Below, piece after piece: positions 45,416 through 54,329 of a DNA stretch of 64,000 bases. Position 1 is the stretch's first letter. Each line of letters starts with the position of its first letter. A model generated the notes under the pieces. The model was given only the letters and a program-made list of their open reading frames with translations, did not search any database and was not told the DNA's origin. A program made the translations under genes and the position numbers. This stretch comes from Pseudomonas duriflava (GTDB lineage: Bacteria; Pseudomonadota; Gammaproteobacteria; Pseudomonadales; Pseudomonadaceae). Where the stretch lies: assembly GCF_007830155.1 (NCBI RefSeq), contig NZ_VLKY01000001.1, positions 372,001 through 436,000 of the forward strand, given 5' to 3'.

Positions 45416-46693
45416 ATGCAGCAACATACAACTAGTTACTATGCGGCGTCTCGCAACCAGCATGTCGACTATCCAGAGCTGCTGGATAGTGTCGAGTGCG
45501 ACGTCTGCATCATTGGCGCCGGCTACACAGGCCTTTCCACGGCGCTTTTTCTCCTGGAGCAAGGATTTACAGTCACGATCGTAGAGGCAGCCAAAGTCGG
45601 CTTCGGCGCATCGGGCCGTAACGGCGGCCAGATCGTCAATAGCTACAGCCGCGACATCGACGTTATCGAGCGAACCGTAGGTGCACGGCAGGCCAGTTTG
45701 CTGGGAGCCATGGCATTCGAGGGGGGACGAATCATCCGTGAGCGGGTCGCCCGCTATGGCATCGAGTGCGACCTGAAGGATGGCGGTGTTTTCGCTGCCT
45801 TCAACGACAAACAGATGAAGCACTTGGAGGCGCAAAAGCGTCTCTGGGAACGCTACGGCAATGATCAGCTCGAGCTACTGGACAGCCGTCGTATCCGCGA
45901 CGTAGTGGCCACGAACCGCTATGTCGGCGGTTTATTGGACATGAGCGGTGGCCATATCCATCCGCTTAACCTTGCCCTGGGCGAGGCCGCGGCAGTGGTA
46001 TCCCTAGGGGGAAACATTTACGAGCAGAGCCCGGCGATCCGTATTGATCGTGGCGACCGACCTGTCGTGCACACTCCTAAAGGGCAGGTTCGCTCCCGTT
46101 TTGTGGTAGTGGCCGGCAATGCTTATTTGGGCGGTCTAGTGCCGGAACTTGCTTCTAAATCCATGCCATGTGGTACACAAGTCATCGCCACCGAACCGCT
46201 GTCCGAGGAGCTGGCCCATAGGCTGCTGCCTCAGGACTATTGCGTCGAAGACTGTAATTACCTGCTCGACTATTACCGACTCAGCGGCGACCGTCGCCTG
46301 ATCTATGGCGGCGGGGTAGTTTACGGTGCACGCGATCCGGCGAATATCGAAAAGATCATCCGGCCCAAGATGCTCAAGACGTTTCCGCAGCTTGCCAAGG
46401 TCAAAATCGATTTCGCCTGGACAGGTAACTTCCTGCTAACGCTCTCGCGCCTGCCTCAGGTCGGCCGGCTTGGCGACAACCTTTATTACTCTCAGGGCTG
46501 TAGCGGCCATGGCGTCACTTATACGCATCTGGCCGGCAAGATATTGGCCGAGGCTTTACGCGGGCAGGCCGAGCGTTTCGATGCCTTTGCCAGCCTGCCT
46601 CATTACCCTTTCCCCGGTGGTCGCATGATGCAGGTTCCTTTCTCTGCACTTGGCGCCGCTTACTACCAGTTGCGTGACCGGCTCGGCGTGTAG
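45416..46693 (+). CDS. puuB: Gamma-glutamylputrescine oxidoreductase
   Basis: A protein of 425 residues, a DAO-type FAD oxidoreductase. The N-terminal CDVCIIGAGYTGLSTALFLLEQG is the FAD Rossmann motif, followed by VGFGASGRNGGQI. C-terminal signature GCSGHGVTYTHLAGK is typical of the family. PuuB oxidises gamma-glutamylputrescine to the aldehyde, which PuuC would convert further. ATG 45416 follows AAGGAGT. Since puuC is deleted here, the aldehyde product must be handled by an unlinked dehydrogenase. Confidence 0.9.
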   Translation: MQQHTTSYYAASRNQHVDYPELLDSVECDVCIIGAGYTGLSTALFLLEQGFTVTIVEAAKVGFGASGRNGGQIVNSYSRDIDVIERTVGARQASLLGAMAFEGGRIIRERVARYGIECDLKDGGVFAAFNDKQMKHLEAQKRLWERYGNDQLELLDSRRIRDVVATNRYVGGLLDMSGGHIHPLNLALGEAAAVVSLGGNIYEQSPAIRIDRGDRPVVHTPKGQVRSRFVVVAGNAYLGGLVPELASKSMPCGTQVIATEPLSEELAHRLLPQDYCVEDCNYLLDYYRLSGDRRLIYGGGVVYGARDPANIEKIIRPKMLKTFPQLAKVKIDFAWTGNFLLTLSRLPQVGRLGDNLYYSQGCSGHGVTYTHLAGKILAEALRGQAERFDAFASLPHYPFPGGRMMQVPFSALGAAYYQLRDRLGV

Positions 46694-46713
46694 TCCGGCA
46701 AGAGGAGCGTTGG

Positions 46714-47481
46714 ATGTCACAGATTCCCTTGATTGGCGTTACGGCCTGCCGGCAACAGCTCGGCAAGTATTCGTCCCATACTGTAGGCGACAAGTATGTC
46801 GAAGCGGCTGGCTTTGCTGGAATTCCGCTCATCCTACCGGCGCTAAACGAGCCGCGGGAGCCGCAGCAATTGCTGGAGCATCTGGATGGCCTGCTGTTCA
46901 CCGGCTCACCGTCCAATGTCGAGCCGCACAATTACAACGGAGCACCTAGTGCCGAAGGCACTTTGCACGACGCGTTTCGAGATCGCATGACGCTTCCCTT
47001 GCTACGCACGGCACTTGAACGCGGCATACCCATATTTTGTATCTGCCGTGGTTTTCAGGAGCTGAACGTGGCGTTGGGTGGCACCCTGCATCAGAAAGTG
47101 CATGAGGTGCCGGGCTATCGCGATCACCGTGAGCCACAGAGCGAGGTACTGGCCGATCAGTATGTAGAGCAGCACCCGGTGCAAGTTCTGCCGGGAGGCG
47201 TGCTCGCGCAGCGTGGACTGGCGGGTAGTTTCAATGTTAATTCGCTGCATAGCCAGGGCATCGACCGTCTGGCTCCTGGGCTGCGTGCCGAGGCCGTGTC
47301 ACCTGACGGGTTAGTGGAGGCGGTATCCGTCGAAGGCGCGCCTGGCTTTACCCTTGGTGTGCAATGGCATCCAGAATGGCAATTTCAGGAGAACCCGGTT
47401 TCGCTTCGGTTGTTTCAGGCTTTTCGCGAAGCCTGTCAGACGCAGGCCGCCAAGCGCGCTCGCTGGCGTGAGGCTTCCTGA
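46714..47481 (+). CDS. puuD: Gamma-glutamyl-gamma-aminobutyrate hydrolase
   Basis: A protein of 255 residues of the class-I glutamine amidotransferase fold. The nucleophile Cys lies in PIFCICRGFQELNVALGG and the His/Glu pair in GVQWHPEWQF. PuuD releases glutamate and GABA in the last step of the gamma-glutamyl putrescine pathway. ATG 46714 follows AAGAGGAG. Last gene of the operon; the mobile element begins about 160 bases later. Confidence 0.9.
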   Translation: MSQIPLIGVTACRQQLGKYSSHTVGDKYVEAAGFAGIPLILPALNEPREPQQLLEHLDGLLFTGSPSNVEPHNYNGAPSAEGTLHDAFRDRMTLPLLRTALERGIPIFCICRGFQELNVALGGTLHQKVHEVPGYRDHREPQSEVLADQYVEQHPVQVLPGGVLAQRGLAGSFNVNSLHSQGIDRLAPGLRAEAVSPDGLVEAVSVEGAPGFTLGVQWHPEWQFQENPVSLRLFQAFREACQTQAAKRARWREAS

Positions 47482-47638
47482 TGCCTGTGACCAGTCTTGA
47501 CGGGTATTCCCACCGCTACATCGGCTCTAATGGCAAAGATGTCTGATGTTTCATCTTAGGAGTAGCTGGCTTTCAGCAACGAGCAGAGGTGAACATTTGT
47601 AGCAGAGAGGTAAGCTCTAGGCTTACGGAGAAAGCAAA

Positions 47639-47655
47639 CTGGAGCGGCGAAGGGA
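47639..47655. repeat. Left attachment site candidate (attL or attR)
   Basis: CTGGAGCGGCGAAGGGA matches CTGGAGCGGGCGAAGGGA at the tRNA 3' end (58065-58082) except for one missing G. It marks the far boundary of the element. The single-base difference may be drift after integration. Confidence 0.6.
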
Positions 47656-47703
47656 GTCTAATTATTCATTAATTACAATGATTGCAGGCTTGTTTTATTT
47701 TTA

Positions 47704-47723
47704 GGTGTACATGTAGGTGTACA
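47704..47723. repeat. Integrase arm-type site candidates, left end
   Basis: Two direct copies of GGTGTACA at 47704-47711 and 47716-47723. The same octamer occurs near the integrase promoter at the other end of the element, the usual pattern for arm-type integrase or excisionase sites. Confidence 0.45.
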
Positions 47724-47762
47724 AGAATCTTGCTGCTGGGCTTGTTTTTGAGTTTCGTGAGG

Positions 47763-47791
47763 CAAAAAAAAGCCCCACTGGAGTGAGGCTT
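47763..47791 (-). terminator. Rho-independent terminator at the left end of the element
   Basis: On the minus strand AAGCC...TCACTCC AGTGGGGCTT forms a hairpin (stem AAGCC/GGCTT with inner ACT/AGT pairs) followed by a run of eight T. It would end the leftward transcript of the element's structural genes. Confidence 0.75.
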
Positions 47792-48011
47792 AAATAGGGA
47801 AAACCGACAGTAGCAGGAGGGGTGCTACTGCCTGGTTACATAAGGTATCGACCGGAAGAGAGGGAGCTTTAGTTAGCACTAGCTTTTTTATTGGCCGTGA
47901 TGAGCTTAGGCAGACGTATTATTCGAAACTCGTATTTTGCGGATATGTAAAAAAGACTGAGGGGGCGGCGTCCGGAGTAGGATGGCCTAAGTCTGAGCCA
48001 TCCCCCCATGC

Positions 48012-48236
48012 TTAAACCAGCCGTAGCCTCGGTTTCGTATCAAACCAGCGGTATAAAATATCGATCTTCTCTCCATCGGCCGGGAATACGTGCACCGACT
48101 CTCCATGCTGCGCTGTAGAGATTATCCTCGTTCCATTACCAGTGATGACTTCAACCTCGATCTTTACGCCTGTGTTGTTTTCCACTACGTAGTGCTTGGC
48201 TGGCTCCAGCTCAAGTAGCTTGGGTTTTTCGCTCAT
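48012..48236 (-). CDS. Small phage-type protein of unknown function
   Basis: A protein of 74 residues, probably mostly beta-strand (VVENNTGVKIEVEVITGNGT). It starts one base after the stop of the tape-measure gene, so it is coupled to it. Nothing further can be recognised; a tail-associated role is only a guess from position. Confidence 0.65.
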   Translation of the reverse strand: MSEKPKLLELEPAKHYVVENNTGVKIEVEVITGNGTRIISTAQHGESVHVFPADGEKIDILYRWFDTKPRLRLV

Positions 48237-48237
48237 A

Positions 48238-50580
48238 TCAACGTCCTCTGTTTTTTAGGCCAAACTTCTGGGCTAGGGCCTTCTGCATTTTGCCGTCGCC
48301 CATTGTGTCCGCCACGATCAGGTCGATTACCCAGCGCCCATCCTCTTTCCGGCTTGACGCCTGGCCGGCCTTATCGGGGTTGGACGTAATGTTGATGACA
48401 GGTGACATGTCTGATCCGCTGCGGCTTCCTTGAATCTCGCTCAAGGTTTTGTCTAGCTTGGCACTAGTCTCAGCAGTTGTGACGCGTTCACCTTTTTGGA
48501 GTAGCCAAGTACCTGTTTCAGGCACTGAGTCGATGCCATCGTGAGCCATACCGATGGCTGAGATATTGGAGACGATCCCAGCTGTTGCTGCGGCAACCGA
48601 GGCCATAGCGGCCAGGTTGAGCGGAAAGGGGTTAGCCGCGGCCATGGCTATGCCTTGCTGAATCGCCACCAGAGACTCGGCAATAGCAAAAGCCTTCTGA
48701 GCGGCAAACATGGCCTTATAGGCAGTCGATTGTTCGCCGGCCATGGTCTTGGTGATGTCTACTAGTGAGCCGAAAGTATTCTGTGCAGAGGTCAGCATGA
48801 CGTTCTGACGGGAGCGCTCAATATCGTTCAAGCGATCCTGGTGCTCCTGCTTGATTCTTTCCTCTTCTGCATCCCACTCGGCGTTAAGGTCGGCCCGGGC
48901 TTGGCGGTTCTGGTTAAGCATATCGAGCTGGGTCTGATACCACTCTTCGAGCTTTTCCTGAGCATCGTTGATCTTATCCAGTTCGCCAGAGGCGCCACCA
49001 AACTCTGCATCAATCCCGCCAAATTCAGGCGCCTCTACGGTGGATTGATCAATAATAAGTGTGGCCGTCTTTCGGTATTCCTCATCGCCAATCGAGCCTT
49101 TTGCCGCATCCAGTACAGCCAGGCGTTCTTTTGTCGTAGCTAAAAGCTTTTCTTCATCGCCTTGCAGGTCTACTACCAGGGCGGAATAGTTCTTCATGAC
49201 CTCCTGCTGCTTGTCATAAGCAGAGATGGTTTCAAGATAGGCAGCAGCCAGAGTCTTTTGTGAATCAGTCGCCTTGTCCTGCTCCAGACGGTACAGGGTC
49301 AGGGCCTCGGTATTCATACCAACGGTTTCGGCCTGTTCCTTAAGCGCGGCTAGTTGCTGCTCTACGGCATCCGTAGCTTTTTTGGTCGCGCTGGTTGCTA
49401 CACTACTCACACCGGATCCGCTCTGACCTTTGAGCATGTCCTGATACTGGCTCATGAACTCGCCCAGCTTCTTTAGCCGGTCTTCGCCTCCGGTAGCGCC
49501 CTGGCCGTCGATCTTCTCCATGAATCCTGCATAGCCAAGGGCCAGATCATTGAGACCGTCAGCTGTACCGCTCGCACTCTCCTTGATCTTGTCGAAGCTC
49601 TCATACGCTCGGTACATGCGGACAGGCGGGAGGATGGTTTCCCACCAAGAGCCCTCACCCTTAGAGGCTTCGTTCAGGTCATACAGCCCCTGAATGGCCT
49701 TGCCTGCTATATGAAGCCCAGCAACGGCGCCGACTGCACCCTTACCAATGGCGCGCAGTCCATCAGCCAGATCATCAGCTACGGTTGCAGCTAAAGCCGT
49801 GTCGGTTGTGGTTGTGGATAGTCCTCTAGCAAAGTCAGCCAGGACTGGAATCAATGCAGTGCTGATCTGGTTCTTCACGCCAGTGGTTGCGTTATCCATC
49901 AGGAACATGGCGGCACTTAGCTCGTTGGCCTGCCTGATCGTATCGCTACTGAGGATTGCTCCAGCACGCTCTGCTTCATCGGCAAAGGCCTTCATGCCTT
50001 CACCGTTGTTTTTCATCAGCGGATATAGAAGAGAGGCGTCATCAGCCAAGCTCTCCATAAAGAAGGTAACCTGCTGCTGACTGGCGCCTGCCTTGTCCAG
50101 CGTATCGACAAATAGGCCCAAGGCAGCAGGGCCGCTTAGGCCTTTAAAGCTATCTGCTGTAACGCCAGCTTGCTTGGCGGCGGTATCAAAGAAGTCCTTT
50201 AGCTCGCCTCCACCTGTTGTGGCATAGTCGCCCAGCTTGTCGGACACGTCTTTGAAGATATCGGCTAGCTTGTCGTTTTCAATGCCGGCCTGCCGTGCGC
50301 CAACAGCCATGCGCTGGAATTCCTCAACCGAGGCGCCTGATACGGCAGCAAACCGGCTGATTTCCTTCGCGTTATTGACGGTAGAGACTGTCATAGCTGC
50401 GAGCGCTGCAACGGTTGCTGCAGAAGCTCCGGCCACAGCCGTACCCGCTGCTTTCATATTTTGTTCGACCTGGCGGCGCCATTTCTCTGAGCTACGCTCG
50501 GCCTGATCCATACCGGCCACGAAGCCGCCGGTCTTGGCTACTAAGTCGAGCGTCAATGTTCCTAATGAACGTGAAGCCAT
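48238..50580 (-). CDS. Phage tail tape-measure protein
   Basis: A protein of 780 residues. The N-terminus (LGTLTLDLVAKTGGFVAGMDQAERSSEKW) is that of lambda-family tape-measure proteins. Long Ala- and Gln-rich helical stretches follow, with coiled coil at about 540-620, and a hydrophobic segment near 670-700 (IAMAAANPFPLNLAAMASVAAATAG). It closes with the GMAHDGIDSVPETGTWLLQKGERV block common to the C-terminal part of such proteins. Tape measures set tail length. None of the other tail genes is present in the window, which is odd. Confidence 0.87.
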   Translation of the reverse strand: MASRSLGTLTLDLVAKTGGFVAGMDQAERSSEKWRRQVEQNMKAAGTAVAGASAATVAALAAMTVSTVNNAKEISRFAAVSGASVEEFQRMAVGARQAGIENDKLADIFKDVSDKLGDYATTGGGELKDFFDTAAKQAGVTADSFKGLSGPAALGLFVDTLDKAGASQQQVTFFMESLADDASLLYPLMKNNGEGMKAFADEAERAGAILSSDTIRQANELSAAMFLMDNATTGVKNQISTALIPVLADFARGLSTTTTDTALAATVADDLADGLRAIGKGAVGAVAGLHIAGKAIQGLYDLNEASKGEGSWWETILPPVRMYRAYESFDKIKESASGTADGLNDLALGYAGFMEKIDGQGATGGEDRLKKLGEFMSQYQDMLKGQSGSGVSSVATSATKKATDAVEQQLAALKEQAETVGMNTEALTLYRLEQDKATDSQKTLAAAYLETISAYDKQQEVMKNYSALVVDLQGDEEKLLATTKERLAVLDAAKGSIGDEEYRKTATLIIDQSTVEAPEFGGIDAEFGGASGELDKINDAQEKLEEWYQTQLDMLNQNRQARADLNAEWDAEEERIKQEHQDRLNDIERSRQNVMLTSAQNTFGSLVDITKTMAGEQSTAYKAMFAAQKAFAIAESLVAIQQGIAMAAANPFPLNLAAMASVAAATAGIVSNISAIGMAHDGIDSVPETGTWLLQKGERVTTAETSAKLDKTLSEIQGSRSGSDMSPVINITSNPDKAGQASSRKEDGRWVIDLIVADTMGDGKMQKALAQKFGLKNRGR

Positions 50581-50924
50581 GAGTTAAATCTCCGACTTTA
50601 AAAGTTAACGTCCTGGTTAAGTCGCTTTAGGGTTAAACCTAGGACTTATGCGGGTTGTAGGCCCTTTTCTGGTAAACATGCCGGTAAACGGATTGTTAAC
50701 TTTTTTCAAAAAGGGGAAAAAATCTGCGAACGGGAGGGGGCGCGGTGTCCGAGAGCGGAGGGCTTTGGACTTTGGTTATACCCCTGGCCGATAGAGGTGC
50801 CTGCCACGGTGCAAGCGGGGCTGCCGCTGAGAGACGCACCTGCAGGCTGTCGGGGTTTACCCATCCCTTGCGGGAAACACCTATGCAGCCACTCGCCGAC
50901 TAACACTGCATAGGTGGACTGGAG
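50581..50924. other. Gap between tape-measure and capsid genes
   Basis: 344 bases. A 9-base inverted repeat CCTATGCAG/CTGCATAGG (50880-50914) just after the capsid stop may be a terminator without T tract. GGTAAAC occurs twice (about 50670-50692). The stretch around 50728-50756 is G-rich. A 66-codon minus-strand frame (50706-50906) shows no family. Portal or terminase genes are absent. Confidence 0.4.
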
Positions 50925-52040
50925 TTAGGCCGGGTTCAGCGTGACCTTAAGCACAGCACCAGCAGCGAACACAGCCAGGCCTGCACGCAGTTCTGCCAGT
51001 AGCGTTACTTGGTTGGTCACGAAGTTGTCGCGGTCTTCACGAGAAGCCATGACCGTAGGCGATTGACGATCCAGTACCGCCAGCTGAGCAGGATCAAGCA
51101 CCAGAGCAGTACCTACCGGAATACCAGCCGATAGCACGACAGGTACGCTCCATAGGTTTGCTGGGCCTGGGTCACGAGGCGAGCCAAGAATGTAGCTAGA
51201 GTCAGTAGCCTTCATGCTGGCAATGGAGAACCAATCAGAGTGGTTCATAACGATAGCGCCTGGTACCCAGCCTGCAGCACCTAGAGCGGTAATGGCCTGG
51301 CCGATACGATCAGCCGGGGTTAGGCCTGGGGCTGCACTATCAACGAAGGGCGTAGCCTGGGGAAGGATACCCAGCATACGACCGGTTGACCCGTCACCAT
51401 TTAATACTTCAGCTTCCAGCTTGGCTTGTACGCCATAGGTCATCAGGCTGCTAAGTTGCTGCTCAAGCGCTGGAGCATCGTCCAGGATCTGGATAGAAGC
51501 GCGTGTCCAGTGAGCAATAGTGCTGATCGTGGCTTCCTTTACTGCGAAGGTAGGCGTGCTCTCTGCTTTCAGGTCACCTTCTGCCACCTGTACCGCTGCG
51601 CCGTTGGCCTTGCCGGTTAGCTGCATGAACTCAAACTTGCCATTGCTCACCGGTAGGGACGGCAATAGGTCAAGAATGGTCAGGCGAGGCTGAGGGTTGT
51701 TATACAGGCCTGTAGAGCGCTGGGGCTGTACATCATAGGAGGCGCTGGTCATGGCCTTGCGCAGCGTAGTGATGTCGCCGCCTTTCAGCTCGACACGGCC
51801 GGTTGTGTTAGCACCGTTACGCATGTTTTCAAGCTGAGTAGATTTAACGAACGAGCCAATCGGGTTGGCCTGGTTGTTAAAGCCTTTCACTTCCATATGA
51901 TCGGCGCCGTTTGCGGCTTTCTGCTCCAGGTCGAACATACGGGTGCTTACGTTTTTAATCTCTTGGCTTAGCTCGGCTTTCATCTGCTGGACAGCCTGGC
52001 CGTGGTCTTCAATGGCTTTAGTGATGATTTCGAATGACAT
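50925..52040 (-). CDS. HK97-family phage major capsid protein
   Basis: A protein of 371 residues with the HK97 gp5 plan. An N-terminal helical scaffold-like part (about 1-85) is followed by the capsid core (LPVSNGKFEFMQLTG, EISTIAHWTRASIQILDDAPALEQQL-like segment, AIVMNHSDWFSIASMKATDSSYIL) and ends with VTNQVTLLAELRAGLAVFAAGAVLKVTL, a typical C-terminal block. It lies 9 bases after the prohead protease gene, the usual HK97 order. Confidence 0.9.
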   Translation of the reverse strand: MSFEIITKAIEDHGQAVQQMKAELSQEIKNVSTRMFDLEQKAANGADHMEVKGFNNQANPIGSFVKSTQLENMRNGANTTGRVELKGGDITTLRKAMTSASYDVQPQRSTGLYNNPQPRLTILDLLPSLPVSNGKFEFMQLTGKANGAAVQVAEGDLKAESTPTFAVKEATISTIAHWTRASIQILDDAPALEQQLSSLMTYGVQAKLEAEVLNGDGSTGRMLGILPQATPFVDSAAPGLTPADRIGQAITALGAAGWVPGAIVMNHSDWFSIASMKATDSSYILGSPRDPGPANLWSVPVVLSAGIPVGTALVLDPAQLAVLDRQSPTVMASREDRDNFVTNQVTLLAELRAGLAVFAAGAVLKVTLNPA

Positions 52041-52049
52041 AGTGATACC

Positions 52050-52724
52050 TCAACGTCCCTGCAGGGACTGTGTGATGCGTTGGAGTTTGGCTGCGATCTG
52101 AGCCAGTTCTGCGCTGTCGTCGGCTTGCTCCTCTCGAACAAGTCCGTTCCAGCCGCCCGCCATCAGCCGTTTGGCCTCACGGGCAGAGAGCCCCAGCGCA
52201 TCACGCGCGGCACGCTCAAAATCTCTTGGGTTTGGGTTGGCTGGATCGAATACGCTTTTTACGCTGACGATCCGGGCCGAAGGGTTAGCAGCAATGCCCA
52301 CCAGGGACACTTCCACCAGATCAATTTCCTTCAGCAGTCGGGCACCGTTTACCAGCTCGGCACCGCCGGGCGGAATCGTGTATCCAATGCTGAGGGCTAG
52401 TGCTCCATCCTTTGCCAGGGCATGCGCTGCCTTGGCTTGTGGCACGTCTAGAGTCAGCCGACCATTAGCCAATAAGCCTTGGGCGTCCTGTTCAAAGGAA
52501 GTCCATACGCCTACGGGGTTGGTTTGGTCGTGCTGCCATAACAGGGCGGGGCGAGTGCCTGCCGCTGCATGCTTGGCCAAGCTCTTTGTGAAGGCACCGG
52601 GGGCGATTAGATCGCCATGATGGTCGGGCTCTCCGCCAAAGGTCGAGGCATAGCCGGTAAAACTGCCGAGGTCTTCACTGGCAGCGAACTTTAAATGTAG
52701 TGGTGCGGTTTGGAATGGGCGCAT
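52050..52724 (-). CDS. HK97-family prohead protease
   Basis: A protein of 224 residues of peptidase family S78. The opening GYASTFGGEPDHHGDLIAPGAF, the WQHDQTNPVGVW block with the catalytic His, and LALSIGYTI with the catalytic Ser are all visible, followed by LKEIDLVEVSLVGIAANP. It matures the capsid by cleaving the scaffold part. ATG 52724 follows GGAGACATC and gives MRPFQ; a TTG five codons upstream is less likely. Confidence 0.9.
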   Translation of the reverse strand: MRPFQTAPLHLKFAASEDLGSFTGYASTFGGEPDHHGDLIAPGAFTKSLAKHAAAGTRPALLWQHDQTNPVGVWTSFEQDAQGLLANGRLTLDVPQAKAAHALAKDGALALSIGYTIPPGGAELVNGARLLKEIDLVEVSLVGIAANPSARIVSVKSVFDPANPNPRDFERAARDALGLSAREAKRLMAGGWNGLVREEQADDSAELAQIAAKLQRITQSLQGR

Positions 52725-52798
52725 TAGCGATGTCTCCAAGGGTGCAAATGGGAATGCTCATTTGCCGCTCGAAGCGCATCACGCGCATCTTGACGGGG

Positions 52799-52821
52799 GT
52801 CGAGTACATCACGCACTCGAC
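52799..52821. repeat. Inverted repeat upstream of the protease gene
   Basis: GTCGAGT/ACTCGAC (7-base perfect stem, 9-base loop) lies in the 115-base gap between the protease start and the next gene upstream. It may be a weak terminator or operator. Confidence 0.3.
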
Positions 52822-52854
52822 TGGTTAAGCATACAGTTTTTTTAGTGGTTGTGG

Positions 52855-53145
52855 TCATACAATTTCAGCCTCTGGCCAGCGAAAACGAGCAGCTTCCAGG
52901 GCTTCGCCGTAGGTCATAGGCTCACCAATCATCGTGCAGATCTGCTTTCCCTTTACGCTGATCTGCCAGTGCATCTTGCGAGCCTGCCCATCGTTGGAGG
53001 CAAGCTCAGCCAGGATCTCCAGGCGATGACTTTTAACGTAGCGTCGGACGTCATCAGTCAGGCGACTGGCAGGGGAAAGGGCGATCCTTTTCCCCCGTAG
53101 GCGAGCAGCAAAACCACGATGAGTGAGGTAGTCGAGGGCAGCCAT
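52855..53145 (-). CDS. Element protein with TubC_N-like domain, function unknown
   Basis: A protein of 96 residues. The first 50 (YLTHRGFAARLRGKRIALSP ... YVKSHRLEILAEL) resemble TubC N-terminal docking domains, which are also seen in small phage proteins. The remainder has no recognised motif. Its start abuts the stop of the ATPase gene. Confidence 0.6.
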   Translation of the reverse strand: MAALDYLTHRGFAARLRGKRIALSPASRLTDDVRRYVKSHRLEILAELASNDGQARKMHWQISVKGKQICTMIGEPMTYGEALEAARFRWPEAEIV

Positions 53146-54329
53146 CAGACTTCCTCCTCATCGTCATCATTGAAGGAAAGTGCTCCGAAGGTGCTCAAGT
53201 TTTCCTGAAGGTGCTCACGATTTTCTCTGAGCATCTTCGAAGAAGTTTGAGCACCTTCGGACAAAACCCACATCCAGCCCGCTTCCATACCAGACTTCTT
53301 AGCCTTTGCCCCGATGACCTTTTGAGCACGTCGCACCGTTGCCCAGGAGAGGCCGCTACCATCAGCGTCAGCCTTTAGCTGCTTTGTTGGGACTGGGCCA
53401 TTAGCAAGTGCTTCACGCAGAAAATCGCAAGCGTCATCCAGTTCTGTTCTATGGTCTTCGGAGCCGTTGGTTTCGACATTGGCAAGGATGTCTCGGGCGC
53501 TGCCTTCGATCTTGTCGCCCCATATGACCCTGGTAGTAGAAATGCCATCGCCTACGGTGCACTCCTCAATCACATAGGAGCAGCCGCCAGAGTCGGTTGC
53601 TATGTTCGACTTGGCTCGGGCCAGGACGCGAAGGTCTGAATCCTCTTCCTTTGCTGCTACCAGTACGGTACGGGCCAGGGCGCCAAAGGCTTGAGAACCC
53701 AGCACACGCTCAGCCGGGTTATTGCCTGCCGATCCCTTTGAGAAGTGAGTGATACCCAGAACTGCACAGCCATAGTGCTCTGCCATGTCCACCACTGGCT
53801 GTAAGGCTCGGCGCACATCATTAGCGCGGTGCATATCGCCGGCCACAGCGGAGACAATAGGATCAATCATGATCATTCCTACGTCGCCAATACGCTCAAG
53901 CTCAGCCGCCAATAGGTCAATGTCCTTGGCCGGATCGAACGGCGTGCTTTCACCCAAGCCATTGATCCGTCCTTGCAGGATATAAACCTTATTGAGATCC
54001 GCACCGGCCGCCATGAGACGCGGTACGATCGTGTCTGAAGGGTCATCCTCACTCGACAAGATAATGACGCTACGGCGCTCGTTGAATATCTCGCCATCAG
54101 GCCAGCGACCACCGCAAGTTATCGTGGCGGCAAAGCTGATAGTTGCTGTGGTTTTACCGGCACCACCAGCTCCAGCTAGTAGAGTGAGCTTTCCGAGTGC
54201 GATCCAGTGCTGCCAAAGCCAGCGGATAGCTAAAGGTTTGATTGATGATGCCTGTATAGAATCAGCGCGCCAGTCATTCTTGGCAGCCTCTGCCCATTCC
54301 TTGCTAAAACGATCCTCGATGACTTTCAT
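53145..54329 (-). CDS. RepA-like AAA ATPase (replicative helicase type)
   Basis: A protein of 394 residues. Walker A is LLAGAGGAGKTTATISFA; Walker B-like MIMIDPIVS follows, and GITHFSKGSAGNNPAERVLGS and ALARTVLVA match hexameric RepA/RecA-type helicases encoded by plasmids and phage satellites. The C-terminal 100 residues resemble a small winged-helix domain with a low-complexity acidic tail (DDDEEEV). Overlaps the primase-like gene by 4 bases, so the two probably replicate the element together. Confidence 0.85.
   Translation of the reverse strand: MKVIEDRFSKEWAEAAKNDWRADSIQASSIKPLAIRWLWQHWIALGKLTLLAGAGGAGKTTATISFAATITCGGRWPDGEIFNERRSVIILSSEDDPSDTIVPRLMAAGADLNKVYILQGRINGLGESTPFDPAKDIDLLAAELERIGDVGMIMIDPIVSAVAGDMHRANDVRRALQPVVDMAEHYGCAVLGITHFSKGSAGNNPAERVLGSQAFGALARTVLVAAKEEDSDLRVLARAKSNIATDSGGCSYVIEECTVGDGISTTRVIWGDKIEGSARDILANVETNGSEDHRTELDDACDFLREALANGPVPTKQLKADADGSGLSWATVRRAQKVIGAKAKKSGMEAGWMWVLSEGAQTSSKMLRENREHLQENLSTFGALSFNDDDEEEV

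Larger units (their letters stand above)
47482..48011. other. Left junction region of the integrated element
   Basis: No gene found in about 530 bases. The region holds a partial copy of the tRNA-Gly 3' end (47639-47655), two GGTGTACA repeats (47704-47723), and a terminator reading leftwards out of the element (47763-47791), each listed separately. Confidence 0.6.

Noticed and set aside
47639..47655. Second tRNA-Gly gene
   Set aside because: Only the 3' end is matched, with a missing base; no acceptor, D or anticodon arm is present.
50706..50906. 66-codon minus-strand gene between capsid and tape measure
   Set aside because: Low-complexity, Pro/Ser-rich translation with no family resemblance; kept only as part of the gap description.
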